From Candidatus Aquabacterium excrementipullorum (lineage in GTDB: Bacteria; Pseudomonadota; Gammaproteobacteria; Burkholderiales; Burkholderiaceae_C): DNA of 64,000 nt. Shown one piece after another: positions 1-8,437 of this stretch. The stretch covers positions 1-64,000 of the forward strand of contig DXIO01000142.1 of assembly GCA_019112875.1 (NCBI GenBank), given 5' to 3'. Both the position numbers and the translations under genes were made by a program. The notes beneath the pieces were generated by a model, which searched no databases, was not told the origin of the DNA, and saw only the letters and a list, made by a program, of their open reading frames with translations. The first letter of the stretch is position 1. Each line of letters opens with the position of its first letter.

Positions 1-1704
1 GCGGCCTGGCATGCGGCCTTCGCAGCCAAGGCCGATCCCTGCTGGGCGCTGTACCAAGACGATCCGCTGGTGTTCTCCGCCGCGTTGATGGGCGCCTGGC
101 ATGCCGGCAAGACCGTGGTGCTGCCGGGTGACGACCTGCCGGCCACGCTGGATCTGTTGCGCGAACGCGGCTGTGCTTTCGCGGGTGCGTTGCCTGGTGG
201 GCTGCAGGCCGTTGCGGGCCACGTGACTGCTGATGCGCTGGTGGCCGCCGGTCCGCTGGACCTGGCTCAGGCCCGGCTGCAGGTGTTCACCTCGGGCTCA
301 CAAGGCCAGCCCGTGGCCATCGACAAGACGCTGCTGCAACTCTCGCTGGAGCTGGATGTGCTGCAGGCCACTTTCGCCTCCAACGATGACGATGGCGCCA
401 CCGTGTGGGCCACGGTCTCGCACCAGCACATCTATGGCCTGCTGTTCCTGGTGCTGTGGCCCTTGCGGGCGGGCCGGTCCCTGGCCAGGCGGCGCCTGCT
501 GTATCCGGAGGACATCGCCCAGCACGTGGGCCGCCATGGCCCGGCCTGGCTGGTGACCACGCCGGCGCACCTCAAGCGCCTGTCGTCGCACCTGGACTGG
601 TCTGGTGCGCGCGCGGCCTTGCGCGCGGTGTTCTCATCCGGCGGCCCCTTGCCCTTCGAGGTGTCGCGTGACACGGCGGGCCTGCTGGGCCACACCCCGG
701 TGGAAGTGCTGGGCAGCTCGGAAACCGGCGGCATGGCCTGGCGCCGCGCCGTGCATGCCGACGTGCCCTGGACCCCGCTGGCCGACGTCGATTGGCGCGC
801 CGATGCCGATGGCACGCTGTGCATCCGCGCCACGCGTGTGGCGGGCGATGCCTGGTGGGCCACGGGCGACCGCGTCGAAGCCTTGCCCGGGGGGGGCTTC
901 CGACTGCTCGGCCGTGGCGACCGCATCGCCAAGATCGAGGAAAAGCGCATCTCTCTGGCCGCCATCGAGCAGGCGCTGGTCGGCACCCCGTGGGTGGCCG
1001 AGGCGCGCGCGCTGGTGGTCGACACGCCCATCGGCCCCCGCATCGGCGTGGTCGCCGTGCCCACGTCCGCTGGCTGGCACGAGGCAGGGCAGGGCAAGCG
1101 CGTGCTGGGCGACCGGCTGCGACAGGCCCTGGTCGATCGCATCGAGCCCGTGGGGCTGCCGCGTCGCTGGCGTTTCGTCGAGGCGCTGCCGCTCAATGCC
1201 CAGGGCAAGGTGACCCAGCCGCTGTTGCTGGCGCTGTTCAATGCGCAAGACACGGCCGATGACGCCACCGAGGCGTCGGCCGATACACGTGCCGCCGATT
1301 TCCCGCCCGTGCAGTGGCACCAGCGCGACGAGTCGCAAGCCCTGGCCGAGTTGGACATCCATGCCGGCCTGCACGTGTTCAAGGGCCACTTCCCCGAGGC
1401 GCCGATCCTGCCGGGCGTGGCCCAGCTGCATTGGGCCATCACGCTGGCGCGCCAGTGCTTCGACGTGCCCACGCATTTCGTGCGCATGGAGGTGCTCAAG
1501 TTCATGCGGCCGGTGCAGCCAGGCACCACGCTCATGGCCGATCTGCGCTGGGGCGGCGTCGCCTCCGACCCAACGCTGGCCAGCCTCACGTTCAAGCTCT
1601 ACTCGCTGCAGGGCGACGCCCGTACCGAACACGCCAGCGGCAAGGTGCTGTGGTCGCGTGCCCTCAGCCCCCAACCGACCCAGGATGCCGCCCACCATGG
1701 CTGA
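1..1704 (+). CDS. AMP-ligase / dehydratase fusion of aryl polyene synthesis (5' partial)
   Basis: The reading frame is open from base 1, so the true start lies outside the window. The N-terminal part is an adenylate-forming ligase: a TSGSQGQP phosphate-binding loop near base 286, the A5-type GSSETGG near 709, and the ATGD...GRGDRIAKIEEKRIS hinge at about 859-953. From about base 1303 it continues into a hot-dog domain with the FabZ-like signature GHFPEAPILPGV. In known aryl polyene clusters the ligase (ApeH) loads an aromatic acid onto an acyl carrier protein and a separate ApeI is one half of the dehydratase. Here the two seem to be one polypeptide. The carrier proteins and chain-length factor expected for this pathway must lie upstream. 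The domain reading is firm; the exact substrate is inferred. Confidence 0.85.
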   Translation, partial: AAWHAAFAAKADPCWALYQDDPLVFSAALMGAWHAGKTVVLPGDDLPATLDLLRERGCAFAGALPGGLQAVAGHVTADALVAAGPLDLAQARLQVFTSGSQGQPVAIDKTLLQLSLELDVLQATFASNDDDGATVWATVSHQHIYGLLFLVLWPLRAGRSLARRRLLYPEDIAQHVGRHGPAWLVTTPAHLKRLSSHLDWSGARAALRAVFSSGGPLPFEVSRDTAGLLGHTPVEVLGSSETGGMAWRRAVHADVPWTPLADVDWRADADGTLCIRATRVAGDAWWATGDRVEALPGGGFRLLGRGDRIAKIEEKRISLAAIEQALVGTPWVAEARALVVDTPIGPRIGVVAVPTSAGWHEAGQGKRVLGDRLRQALVDRIEPVGLPRRWRFVEALPLNAQGKVTQPLLLALFNAQDTADDATEASADTRAADFPPVQWHQRDESQALAELDIHAGLHVFKGHFPEAPILPGVAQLHWAITLARQCFDVPTHFVRMEVLKFMRPVQPGTTLMADLRWGGVASDPTLASLTFKLYSLQGDARTEHASGKVLWSRALSPQPTQDAAHHG

Positions 1705-2434
1705 CACCGTTGCCGTGATCCCCTGCTACAACCACCCCGACACCATCGGCCTGATGGTGGATGCGGTGCGTGCTCATGGGCTCGACGTGGTCGTGGTGGA
1801 CGATGGCAGCCATGCCGATTGCGCCGCCGTGCTCGATGCGCTGGCCGTGGCGCACGGCCCGGCGCTCACGCTGGTGCGCCTGGCGCAGAACCAGGGCAAG
1901 GGCGGTGCGATGATGGCCGGCCTGCGCAAGGCCCGCGAGCTGGGCTTCAGCCATGCGCTGCAGATCGATGCCGACGGCCAGCACGACGTGAAGGACATTC
2001 CCGCCTTCCTGGCCTTGTCGCGCAAGCATCCCGATGCGGTGGTCTGCGGCCAGCCGGTGTACGACGACTCCGTGCCCAAGGGCCGCCTGTACGGCCGCTA
2101 CGCCACGCACATCTGGGTGTGGATCAACACGCTGTCGCTGGACATCCGCGATTCGATGTGCGGCTTCCGCGTCTACCCGCTGGGGCCCGTGGTCGATCTG
2201 ATCGACGGCGTCCGCCTGGGCCGCCGCATGGATTTCGACCCCGAGTTGCTGGTGCGGCTGCATTGGCGCCGCGTGCCGCTGGTGAGCGTGCCCACGCGCG
2301 TGTCGTATCCGCTCGACGGCATTTCGCACTTCAAGCTGCTCAAGGACAACGTGCTGATCTCGGGCATGCACGCGCGCCTGTTCGCCGGCATGCTGGTCCG
2401 CCTGCCGCTGCTGCTGTGGCGCAAGGTGGCCTGA
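1697..2434 (+). CDS. Family 2 glycosyltransferase of the aryl polyene cluster
   Basis: This 245-residue GT-A glycosyltransferase resembles dolichol-phosphate-mannose or polyprenol-type family 2 enzymes. Visible are the N-terminal VIPCYNHPDTIG, the nucleotide-sugar loop VVVVDDGS (about residues 31-38) and the metal-binding DADGQ (91-95). There is no long membrane domain, so it probably acts at the cytoplasmic face of the inner membrane. The ATG overlaps the stop of the ligase/dehydratase gene by 8 bases, and its own stop overlaps the next ATG. In several aryl polyene clusters a single protein carries both glycosyltransferase and acyltransferase domains (ApeJ, from memory); here these are two consecutive genes. 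A role in attaching a sugar between the polyene and a lipid is inferred. Confidence 0.85.
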   Translation: MADTVAVIPCYNHPDTIGLMVDAVRAHGLDVVVVDDGSHADCAAVLDALAVAHGPALTLVRLAQNQGKGGAMMAGLRKARELGFSHALQIDADGQHDVKDIPAFLALSRKHPDAVVCGQPVYDDSVPKGRLYGRYATHIWVWINTLSLDIRDSMCGFRVYPLGPVVDLIDGVRLGRRMDFDPELLVRLHWRRVPLVSVPTRVSYPLDGISHFKLLKDNVLISGMHARLFAGMLVRLPLLLWRKVA

Positions 2435-3438
2435 TGAGCAGCGCCGTGCCGCCCCAGGCCCCGGCCGCGCCCCATTGGGCCAGCCTGAACGAAGCCACCT
2501 TCGTGGCGGGCATCCGGCTGCTGTTCTGGATCTACCGCGTGCTGGGCCGCACGCCCTTCAGGCTGTGCCTGTACCCGGTGGTTGCCTACTACTGGGCCAC
2601 CAAGCCGCTGGCGCGCCAATCCTCGCTAGAGTACTTGAAACGCCTGCACGCGCACAGCCGCAAGCAAGGTTTGACGGTGGGCACCGAGCCTGGGGCCTGG
2701 CAGACGCTGCAGCACCTGCTGGCCTTCGCCGACACCATCCTCGACAAGCTGCTGGCGATGAGCGGCGCGCTCGGTGGCGATGCCTTGCGCTCGTTCGGCG
2801 AGGAAGGCCTGCTGGCGCTGAAGGACGCCGGACGCGGCGCCATCATCGTCACTGGCCACGTGGGCTGCATGGAGCTGTGCCGCGTCAGCGCCGAACGCCA
2901 CCGTGGCGTGCGCCTGAACGTGCTGGTGCACACGGTGCATGCCGAACGCTTCAACCGCCTGCTGCAGCGCCTGCATCCGGACAGCCCGGTGCGCCTGATC
3001 CAGGTCACCGAGATCAGCCCGGCCACGGCCATCATGCTGGCCGACAAGGTGGCGCAGGGCGAGTACGTGGCCATCGCGGGTGACCGCGTGCCGGTCTCGC
3101 ATGGCCTCACCGTGCCCGCGTCCTTCCTGGGTGAGCAGGCACGCTGGCCGGTCGGCCCCTATGTGCTGGCGGCCCTGCTCAAGTGCCCGCTGTACGCCAT
3201 GGCCTGCGTGCGCGAACACGATGCGGCGCAGGGCGATGGCTACGTGCTGCGCGTGCAGCGCCTGGCCGAGTCCGTGGTGCTGCCGCGTGGCCGGCGCGAA
3301 GAGGCCATGGCCATGCACGCCCAGGATTTCGCCCATTGGCTGGAGACGGTGCTGGTGCGCTCGCCCCTGGCCTGGTTCAACTTTTTCCCTTTCTGGCGGC
3401 AAGGCGAGCAAGCGCCGACCCCGCCCCAGCAGTCATGA
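2434..3438 (+). CDS. LpxL/HtrB-like acyltransferase of the aryl polyene cluster
   Basis: A 334-residue member of the lysophospholipid/lipid A acyltransferase family. It has an N-terminal hydrophobic segment (about residues 24-55) that would anchor it in the inner membrane and the catalytic HX4E signature in GHVGCMEL (H142, E147). The ATG overlaps the glycosyltransferase stop (ATGA). In aryl polyene clusters such enzymes are thought to build the lipid anchor that holds the pigment in the outer membrane. A classical late lipid A acyltransferase is less likely because of the cluster context. Confidence 0.85.
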   Translation: MSSAVPPQAPAAPHWASLNEATFVAGIRLLFWIYRVLGRTPFRLCLYPVVAYYWATKPLARQSSLEYLKRLHAHSRKQGLTVGTEPGAWQTLQHLLAFADTILDKLLAMSGALGGDALRSFGEEGLLALKDAGRGAIIVTGHVGCMELCRVSAERHRGVRLNVLVHTVHAERFNRLLQRLHPDSPVRLIQVTEISPATAIMLADKVAQGEYVAIAGDRVPVSHGLTVPASFLGEQARWPVGPYVLAALLKCPLYAMACVREHDAAQGDGYVLRVQRLAESVVLPRGRREEAMAMHAQDFAHWLETVLVRSPLAWFNFFPFWRQGEQAPTPPQQS

Positions 3439-4994
3439 CGATTCCACAAGGCACCCAGTCCGCCCATGCGGTGGTGTTCAACGGCAGCCCGCTGAGCGTC
3501 GATGACGTGGTCGCGCTGTCCACGCGTCAGCGCCTGGCGCGGCTCGATCCGGCGCCGGCGTTCCGCGAGCGCATCGAGCGTGGCGCGGCCTTCCTCGATC
3601 GCCTGCTCAGCGAGGATGGCGTGGTCTACGGCGTCACCACCGGCTACGGCGATTCGTGCACGGTCAGCGTGCCGCCGGCCCTGGTGGCCGAGCTGCCGCA
3701 CCACCTCTACACCTACCACGGCATCGGCGCCGGCCGCTTCCTGACGCCGGAAGAGACGCGCGCCGTGCTGGCCGCGCGCCTGTCCTCGCTGTGCCAGGGC
3801 GCCTCGGGTGTCAGCTGGGGCCTGCTGGTGCAGCTGGAGCAACTGCTGGTGCACGACGCGTTGCCGTTGATCCCGGCCGAAGGCTCGGTCGGCGCCAGTG
3901 GCGACCTGACCCCGCTGTCCTACGTGGCCGCCGTGATGTGCGGCGAGCGCGACGTCTGGTTCGAAGGCCGCAGCCAGCGCGCTGCTGATGTGCTGCCGCG
4001 CCTGGGCCTGACCCCGCTGAAGTTGCGCCCGAAGGAAGCGCTGGCGCTGATGAACGGCACCTCGGTGATGACCGGTCTGGCTTGCCTGGCCTGGACCCGG
4101 GCCGCGCAGGTGGCCGATCTGGCCACGCGCCTGACGGCCTGCAACGTGTGGGCCAGTGCCGGCAATGCGCACCACTTCGACGAAACCCTGTTCGCGTTCA
4201 AGCCGCATCCTGGCCCGCAGCGCGTGGCAGCGCGCCTGCGCGAGGATCTGCAGGCCGACCAGGCCCAGCGCAACGAGAAGCGCCTGCAGGACCGCTACTC
4301 CCTGCGCTGCGCCCCGCACGTCATCGGCGTGCTGGAGGATGCCTTGACATGGCTGCGCCAGGTGATCGCCAACGAACTCAACAGCGCCAACGACAACCCG
4401 CTGATCGACCCGGACGGCGAGCGCGTGCTGCACGGCGGCCACTTCTACGGCGGCCACATCGCGCTGGCCATGGACACGCTCAAGAACGTCGTCGCCAACG
4501 TGGCCGATGTGCTGGACCGCCAATTGGCCCTGCTGGTCGACACCCGCTTCAACCACGGCCTGCCGTCGAACCTGTCGGGCGCGACCGGCCCGCGTGCCGC
4601 GATCAACCATGGCCTGAAGGCGCTGCAGATCAGCGTGTCCGCCTGGACGGCCGAGGCGCTCAAGCAGACCATGCCCGCCTCGGTGTTCTCGCGCTCGACC
4701 GAATGCCACAACCAGGACAAGGTCAGCATGGGCACCATCGCCGCGCGCGATGCGTTGCGTGTGCTGGAACTCACCGAGCAGGTGCTCGCCGGCATGATGA
4801 TCGCCGCGCGTCAGGCCATGGCCCTGCGCCAGCGCCTGAGCGACGCGGGCCGCCTGCCGCCCGCGCTGGCCGACTTCCTCGCGGCGCTGTCCGACGAGGT
4901 CGCGCTGGTCGAGGAAGACCGCGCGCTCGATGTCGACCTGCAACGCCTGCTGACCGGCCTGCGCGCCGGCCGCTGGGAGGTGTACGGTGGCTGA
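3435..4994 (+). CDS. MIO-type aromatic amino acid ammonia lyase (HAL/PAL/TAL family)
   Basis: A 519-residue protein of the histidine/phenylalanine/tyrosine ammonia-lyase family, the family's usual size. It contains the Ala154-Ser155-Gly156 triad that cyclises to the MIO prosthetic group, within GSVGASGDLTPLSY, and the catalytic tyrosine in VVYGVTTGYG (Tyr65). The start ATG overlaps the acyltransferase stop. Such enzymes remove ammonia to give urocanate, cinnamate or 4-coumarate. In a pigment cluster with an aromatic acid ligase, supplying 4-coumarate from tyrosine is the likely role; flexirubin clusters carry a tyrosine ammonia lyase. By eye, the selectivity pair is Tyr94-His95, which is neither the Ser-His of histidine lyases nor the His-Leu of bacterial tyrosine lyases. 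Substrate is therefore open. Confidence 0.88.
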   Translation: MTIPQGTQSAHAVVFNGSPLSVDDVVALSTRQRLARLDPAPAFRERIERGAAFLDRLLSEDGVVYGVTTGYGDSCTVSVPPALVAELPHHLYTYHGIGAGRFLTPEETRAVLAARLSSLCQGASGVSWGLLVQLEQLLVHDALPLIPAEGSVGASGDLTPLSYVAAVMCGERDVWFEGRSQRAADVLPRLGLTPLKLRPKEALALMNGTSVMTGLACLAWTRAAQVADLATRLTACNVWASAGNAHHFDETLFAFKPHPGPQRVAARLREDLQADQAQRNEKRLQDRYSLRCAPHVIGVLEDALTWLRQVIANELNSANDNPLIDPDGERVLHGGHFYGGHIALAMDTLKNVVANVADVLDRQLALLVDTRFNHGLPSNLSGATGPRAAINHGLKALQISVSAWTAEALKQTMPASVFSRSTECHNQDKVSMGTIAARDALRVLELTEQVLAGMMIAARQAMALRQRLSDAGRLPPALADFLAALSDEVALVEEDRALDVDLQRLLTGLRAGRWEVYGG

Positions 4995-5442
4995 TCCCGT
5001 GCACGTCGGCCTGCCCGAGCTGTCGCACGAGATCGAGCTCTCGCCCGCCTTCCATGACCTTGACCCGATGGACGTGGTCTGGCATGGCAACTACGTCAAG
5101 TACCTCGAGATCGCGCGCAATGCGCTGATGGCCCGCTTCGACTACGACTATCCGCAGATGAAGGAGTCGGGCTACGCCTGGCCCATCGTCGACATGCGAC
5201 TGAAGTACGTTCGCTCGCTGGTGTACGGCCAGAAGGTGCGCATCCGCGCGCGCATCGTCGAATGGGAGAACCGCTTGAAGATCGATTACCAGGTGCGCTG
5301 CGCCGACAGTGGCGAGGTGCTCACCAAGGCTCATTCCATCCAGGTGGCGGTGGACATCGCCACGCGCGAGATGTGCTGGGTGTGCCCGCCGGTGCTGTTG
5401 GACAAGCTGGGCGTGCGTGCTCGCACGGGGAAGGGCGCATGA
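4987..5442 (+). CDS. 4-hydroxybenzoyl-CoA-type hot-dog thioesterase
   Basis: A 151-residue hot-dog thioesterase of the 4HBT/YbgC type. The N-terminal DLDPMDVVWHGNY block matches the family signature, with Asp26 the likely catalytic residue. It begins with GTG inside the end of the ammonia-lyase gene (8-base overlap) and ends overlapping the next ATG. In aryl polyene clusters a thioesterase at this position is thought to release or edit acyl chains bound to carrier proteins. A housekeeping acyl-CoA thioesterase is the alternative, but the overlapping genes make pathway membership likely. Confidence 0.85.
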   Translation: MADPVHVGLPELSHEIELSPAFHDLDPMDVVWHGNYVKYLEIARNALMARFDYDYPQMKESGYAWPIVDMRLKYVRSLVYGQKVRIRARIVEWENRLKIDYQVRCADSGEVLTKAHSIQVAVDIATREMCWVCPPVLLDKLGVRARTGKGA

Positions 5443-6086
5443 CCGCTCCACAACTGACAACACGGCGACATGTGCTGCGCGGGCTGGCTGCTGCAGCTGC
5501 CTGCGTGGCGGCCTGGCCCCTGCACGCCCAGACCACTGCCGCCGCCGATCCGCTGGCCGAACTCGGCCGCCGCCTCACCTCACCACCCGTGCTGCGCGGC
5601 GATTTCGAGCAGACCAAGACGCTCAAGGGCTTCAAGCGCCCGCTGGTGTCGCGCGGCGCCTTCGTGATGGCCCGCGGCCGTGGTGTGCACTGGGCCACGC
5701 GTGAGCCCTTCGCCTCGACCATCGTCGTCACCCGCGACCGCATCCGCACGCTGGACGCCACCGGTGGCAACACGGTGGAAACGCGCCAGGAGCCGGGCCT
5801 GCGCATGGTCAACGACCTGCTGATCGGCCTGCTGGCCGGTGACGTGAAGGCCCTGGCCTCGCGCTTCCAGGCCGATCTGGCGCTGGAAGGGGCGCGCGGC
5901 TGGCGCCTGACGCTGCTGCCGCGCGATGCCAACCTGGCGCGCTTCGTCACCCGCATCGAGCTTCAGGGCGACGAGCACGTGAAGCAGGTGCACTGGACGG
6001 AAGCCTCCGGCGACGACACGCGCATCCGCTTCAGCAACCACCGCCTGGCACCGCTGAGCGAGGCCGAATCCGCCTGGTTCGATTGA
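5439..6086 (+). CDS. LolA-like outer-membrane lipoprotein carrier protein of the aryl polyene cluster
   Basis: A 215-residue exported protein. The first ~31 residues form a signal peptide whose n-region TTRRHVLRG resembles a twin-arginine motif, followed by a hydrophobic stretch and a plausible cleavage site after HAQ. The mature part has the LolA-type start FEQTKTLKGFKRPLVSRGAF and the low-complexity beta-rich pattern of LolA-fold proteins that carry lipids across the periplasm. It overlaps the thioesterase stop by 4 bases. Together with the MMPL exporter that follows, it probably moves the lipid-linked pigment to the outer membrane. Cluster placement and motif support this; the cargo is inferred. 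Confidence 0.85.
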   Translation: MTAPQLTTRRHVLRGLAAAAACVAAWPLHAQTTAAADPLAELGRRLTSPPVLRGDFEQTKTLKGFKRPLVSRGAFVMARGRGVHWATREPFASTIVVTRDRIRTLDATGGNTVETRQEPGLRMVNDLLIGLLAGDVKALASRFQADLALEGARGWRLTLLPRDANLARFVTRIELQGDEHVKQVHWTEASGDDTRIRFSNHRLAPLSEAESAWFD

Positions 6087-8437
6087 TCGGTCAAGGAATG
6101 CAAGGCTTGTCTGCGAGCCCCCGCCGGGGCTGGCCTCTGTGGGGCGCGCTGCTCTGGCTGGTGGCCGTCGCCATCATCGCGGGACACCAGTGGGTGTTCT
6201 GGCGCGCGCCCGCGCTCAACACCGATGTGTTCGACCTGCTGCCGCAGGACCAGCAGCAGCCCTTGGCGCAGCAGGCCATGACGCAGATGGCCGGCCAGGC
6301 CGAACGCCGCATCGTGGTGATGCTGGGCGCTGCCGATTGGGAGACGGCCCAGGCCGCCGCGAAGCGCTTCGATGCTTCATTGACATCGCAGCATGCCGGC
6401 CTGCATCGCACGGCGGAGGCCGGTGGTGATGCGCTCGATTTCTACAAGCCTTGGCGTGATGCCTTGCTGACGGATGCACAGCGGCGTGCTCTGGTCCATC
6501 CCGATGTGGATGCGTTGGCAGGCCAGGCCCTGGCGCGTCTGCACGGCCTGTCGGCGGGCCAGCCCACCACCTGGTTGGCCGATCCCTTGGGGCTGTGGGC
6601 CGGTTGGTGGTCGCAACGGGCCAGCGTCACGGCGGCCCGTCCGCGTGACGGCCTGCTGTGGGCGCCTGATCCCAAGGGCGACCGCGAATGGGCTGTGCTG
6701 CTCTACGAGGTCGAAGGCAGCGCCTTCCGCATGGACGGCGAGCGCCGTTGGGCCGATGCGCTGGAGCGCGCAGGCCAACCGTTGAAGAACGTGCAGGTAA
6801 TCAGCGCCGGCATCCCGCTGCACGCGGAGGCCGGTGCCGCCCAGGGCAGCTGGGAGATGAACGTCATCGGCTGGGGCTCGCTGGCGGCGGTGATCGCGCT
6901 GGTGTGGGGCGCCTTCAAGGCGCTGCGGCCGGTGGTGCTGATCGCGGGCTCGCTGCTGATCGGGTGTGCCGCGGGGCTGTCGGTCACCGTGTGGGTGTTC
7001 GGCGAGGTGCACGTGCTCACGCTGGTCTTCGGCGCCAGCCTGGTCGGCGTGGCCGAAGATTTCGGCATCCACTACTTCGCGTCCCGCCTGGGCGCGCCCA
7101 CGCAGTCCCGCTGGACGCTGATGCGCCACCTGTGGCCCGGCCTGGCCCTGGCCCTGGCCACCAGCGTGCTGAGCTACCTGGTGATGGGCGTGGTGCCTTT
7201 TCCGGGCCTGCGGCAGATGGCGGTGTTCTCGGCCGTGGGCCTCACGGCCGCTTTCCTCACGGTGGTCTGCTGGTTCGCGTGGCTGGACACGGGCAAGCTG
7301 CCTGGCGGCCGGCTGGAGCACCGCATCGCCGGCAGCCTCCAGCGCTGGCCACGCTGGCGTGTCCGCTGGACCTGGGCGGTGGGCGTGCTCGCGGTGCTGT
7401 GGTGCGCCTGGGGCCTGAGCCGCCTGTCCATCAATGACGATGTGCGGCAGTTGCAGTCCTCGCCGCCCGCCCTGATGAAGGCCCAGATCCAGGTCGGCCA
7501 GTTGCTCAAGGTGCCGAGCCCGGCGCAGTTCTTCCTGGTGCGGGGAAAAGATGCCGAAGAGGTGCTGCAGCGCGAAGAGGCGCTCAAGCAGGCTTTGACG
7601 CCGTGGATCGCCTCGCAGCTGAAGGGTGGTGCGGATGTCGGCCTGGCCGCCGTGTCTGACTGGGTGCCTTCGGCCGCACGTCAGGCCACTGATCGCGCCT
7701 TGACGGCCACCGCCGAGCAGGCCGTGCTGGCCCGCGTGGCACACGCGCTTGACGAGCCTCTGGTGCGGCCGGCGTTCTCGCCTCAGCCGCTCACGGTGCC
7801 AGCCTGGCTGGCCAGCGATGCCTCCATGGGCGCGCGCGGCCAATGGATCGACCAGCCCGAAGGCGGCGGCAAGGCTAGCGCCGTGCTGATCCGTGGCCTG
7901 GCGCATGCCGAGCAACTCGCGGAGCTGCAACGCCTCGCCGGCACCGTGCCCGGCGTGAGCTGGGTGGATCGGGTCGATGCCATCTCGCAGCTGATGGGCC
8001 GCTTCCGCCACAACATGGGCTGGCTGCTCGTGGTCGGCCATGTGCTGGTCTGGGCCGCGCTGGCCGTGCGCTTCGGACAAAATGCCTGGCGTGCCTGGCT
8101 GCCCACGGCGATCGCTTCGGTGCTGTGCGTGGCCACTTTGGGCGTGCTGCACGAGCCCTTCCAGCTGTTCAGCCTGCTGGCCCTGCTGCTGTTGCTGGGC
8201 ATGGGCGTCGATTACGGCATCTTCCTGATGGAGCACCAGGGCGACGAGCAAGGCCATGCCTGGCTGGCCGTGGTGCTGGGGGCGTGCAGCACGGCCCTGT
8301 CTTTCGGCTTGCTGGGCCTGTCGACCACGCCCGCCTTGCACAGCTTCGGCCTGACCCTGCTGATCGGCCTGACCATCGTCTGTCTGCTGGCCCCTTGCCT
8401 GCGGCTTGAAACCACACCTTCTGAGGGATCCTCGTGA
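6083..8437 (+). CDS. MMPL/RND-family exporter of the aryl polyene cluster
   Basis: A large inner-membrane protein (784 residues from TTG 6083, or 779 from ATG 6098). It has the duplicated MMPL layout: one N-terminal membrane helix, a periplasmic domain (about 35-255), a five-helix bundle (about 260-400), a second single helix, a second periplasmic domain and a second helix bundle up to the C terminus. The start is uncertain: TTG overlaps the previous stop by 4 bases, while the AAGGA before the ATG sits too close to act as its ribosome site. MMPL proteins in aryl polyene clusters are the presumed exporters of the lipid-anchored pigment, working with the LolA-like protein upstream. Confidence 0.88.
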   Translation: MIGQGMQGLSASPRRGWPLWGALLWLVAVAIIAGHQWVFWRAPALNTDVFDLLPQDQQQPLAQQAMTQMAGQAERRIVVMLGAADWETAQAAAKRFDASLTSQHAGLHRTAEAGGDALDFYKPWRDALLTDAQRRALVHPDVDALAGQALARLHGLSAGQPTTWLADPLGLWAGWWSQRASVTAARPRDGLLWAPDPKGDREWAVLLYEVEGSAFRMDGERRWADALERAGQPLKNVQVISAGIPLHAEAGAAQGSWEMNVIGWGSLAAVIALVWGAFKALRPVVLIAGSLLIGCAAGLSVTVWVFGEVHVLTLVFGASLVGVAEDFGIHYFASRLGAPTQSRWTLMRHLWPGLALALATSVLSYLVMGVVPFPGLRQMAVFSAVGLTAAFLTVVCWFAWLDTGKLPGGRLEHRIAGSLQRWPRWRVRWTWAVGVLAVLWCAWGLSRLSINDDVRQLQSSPPALMKAQIQVGQLLKVPSPAQFFLVRGKDAEEVLQREEALKQALTPWIASQLKGGADVGLAAVSDWVPSAARQATDRALTATAEQAVLARVAHALDEPLVRPAFSPQPLTVPAWLASDASMGARGQWIDQPEGGGKASAVLIRGLAHAEQLAELQRLAGTVPGVSWVDRVDAISQLMGRFRHNMGWLLVVGHVLVWAALAVRFGQNAWRAWLPTAIASVLCVATLGVLHEPFQLFSLLALLLLLGMGVDYGIFLMEHQGDEQGHAWLAVVLGACSTALSFGLLGLSTTPALHSFGLTLLIGLTIVCLLAPCLRLETTPSEGSS

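Noticed and set aside
3240-5090. 616-codon open frame on the - strand
   Set aside because: Complement of the ammonia lyase, which has a full MIO motif and tight operon overlaps.
6377-8341. 654-codon open frame on the - strand
   Set aside because: Antisense to the MMPL exporter, with a His/Gln/Arg-rich composition and no domain. Typical shadow of a GC-rich gene.
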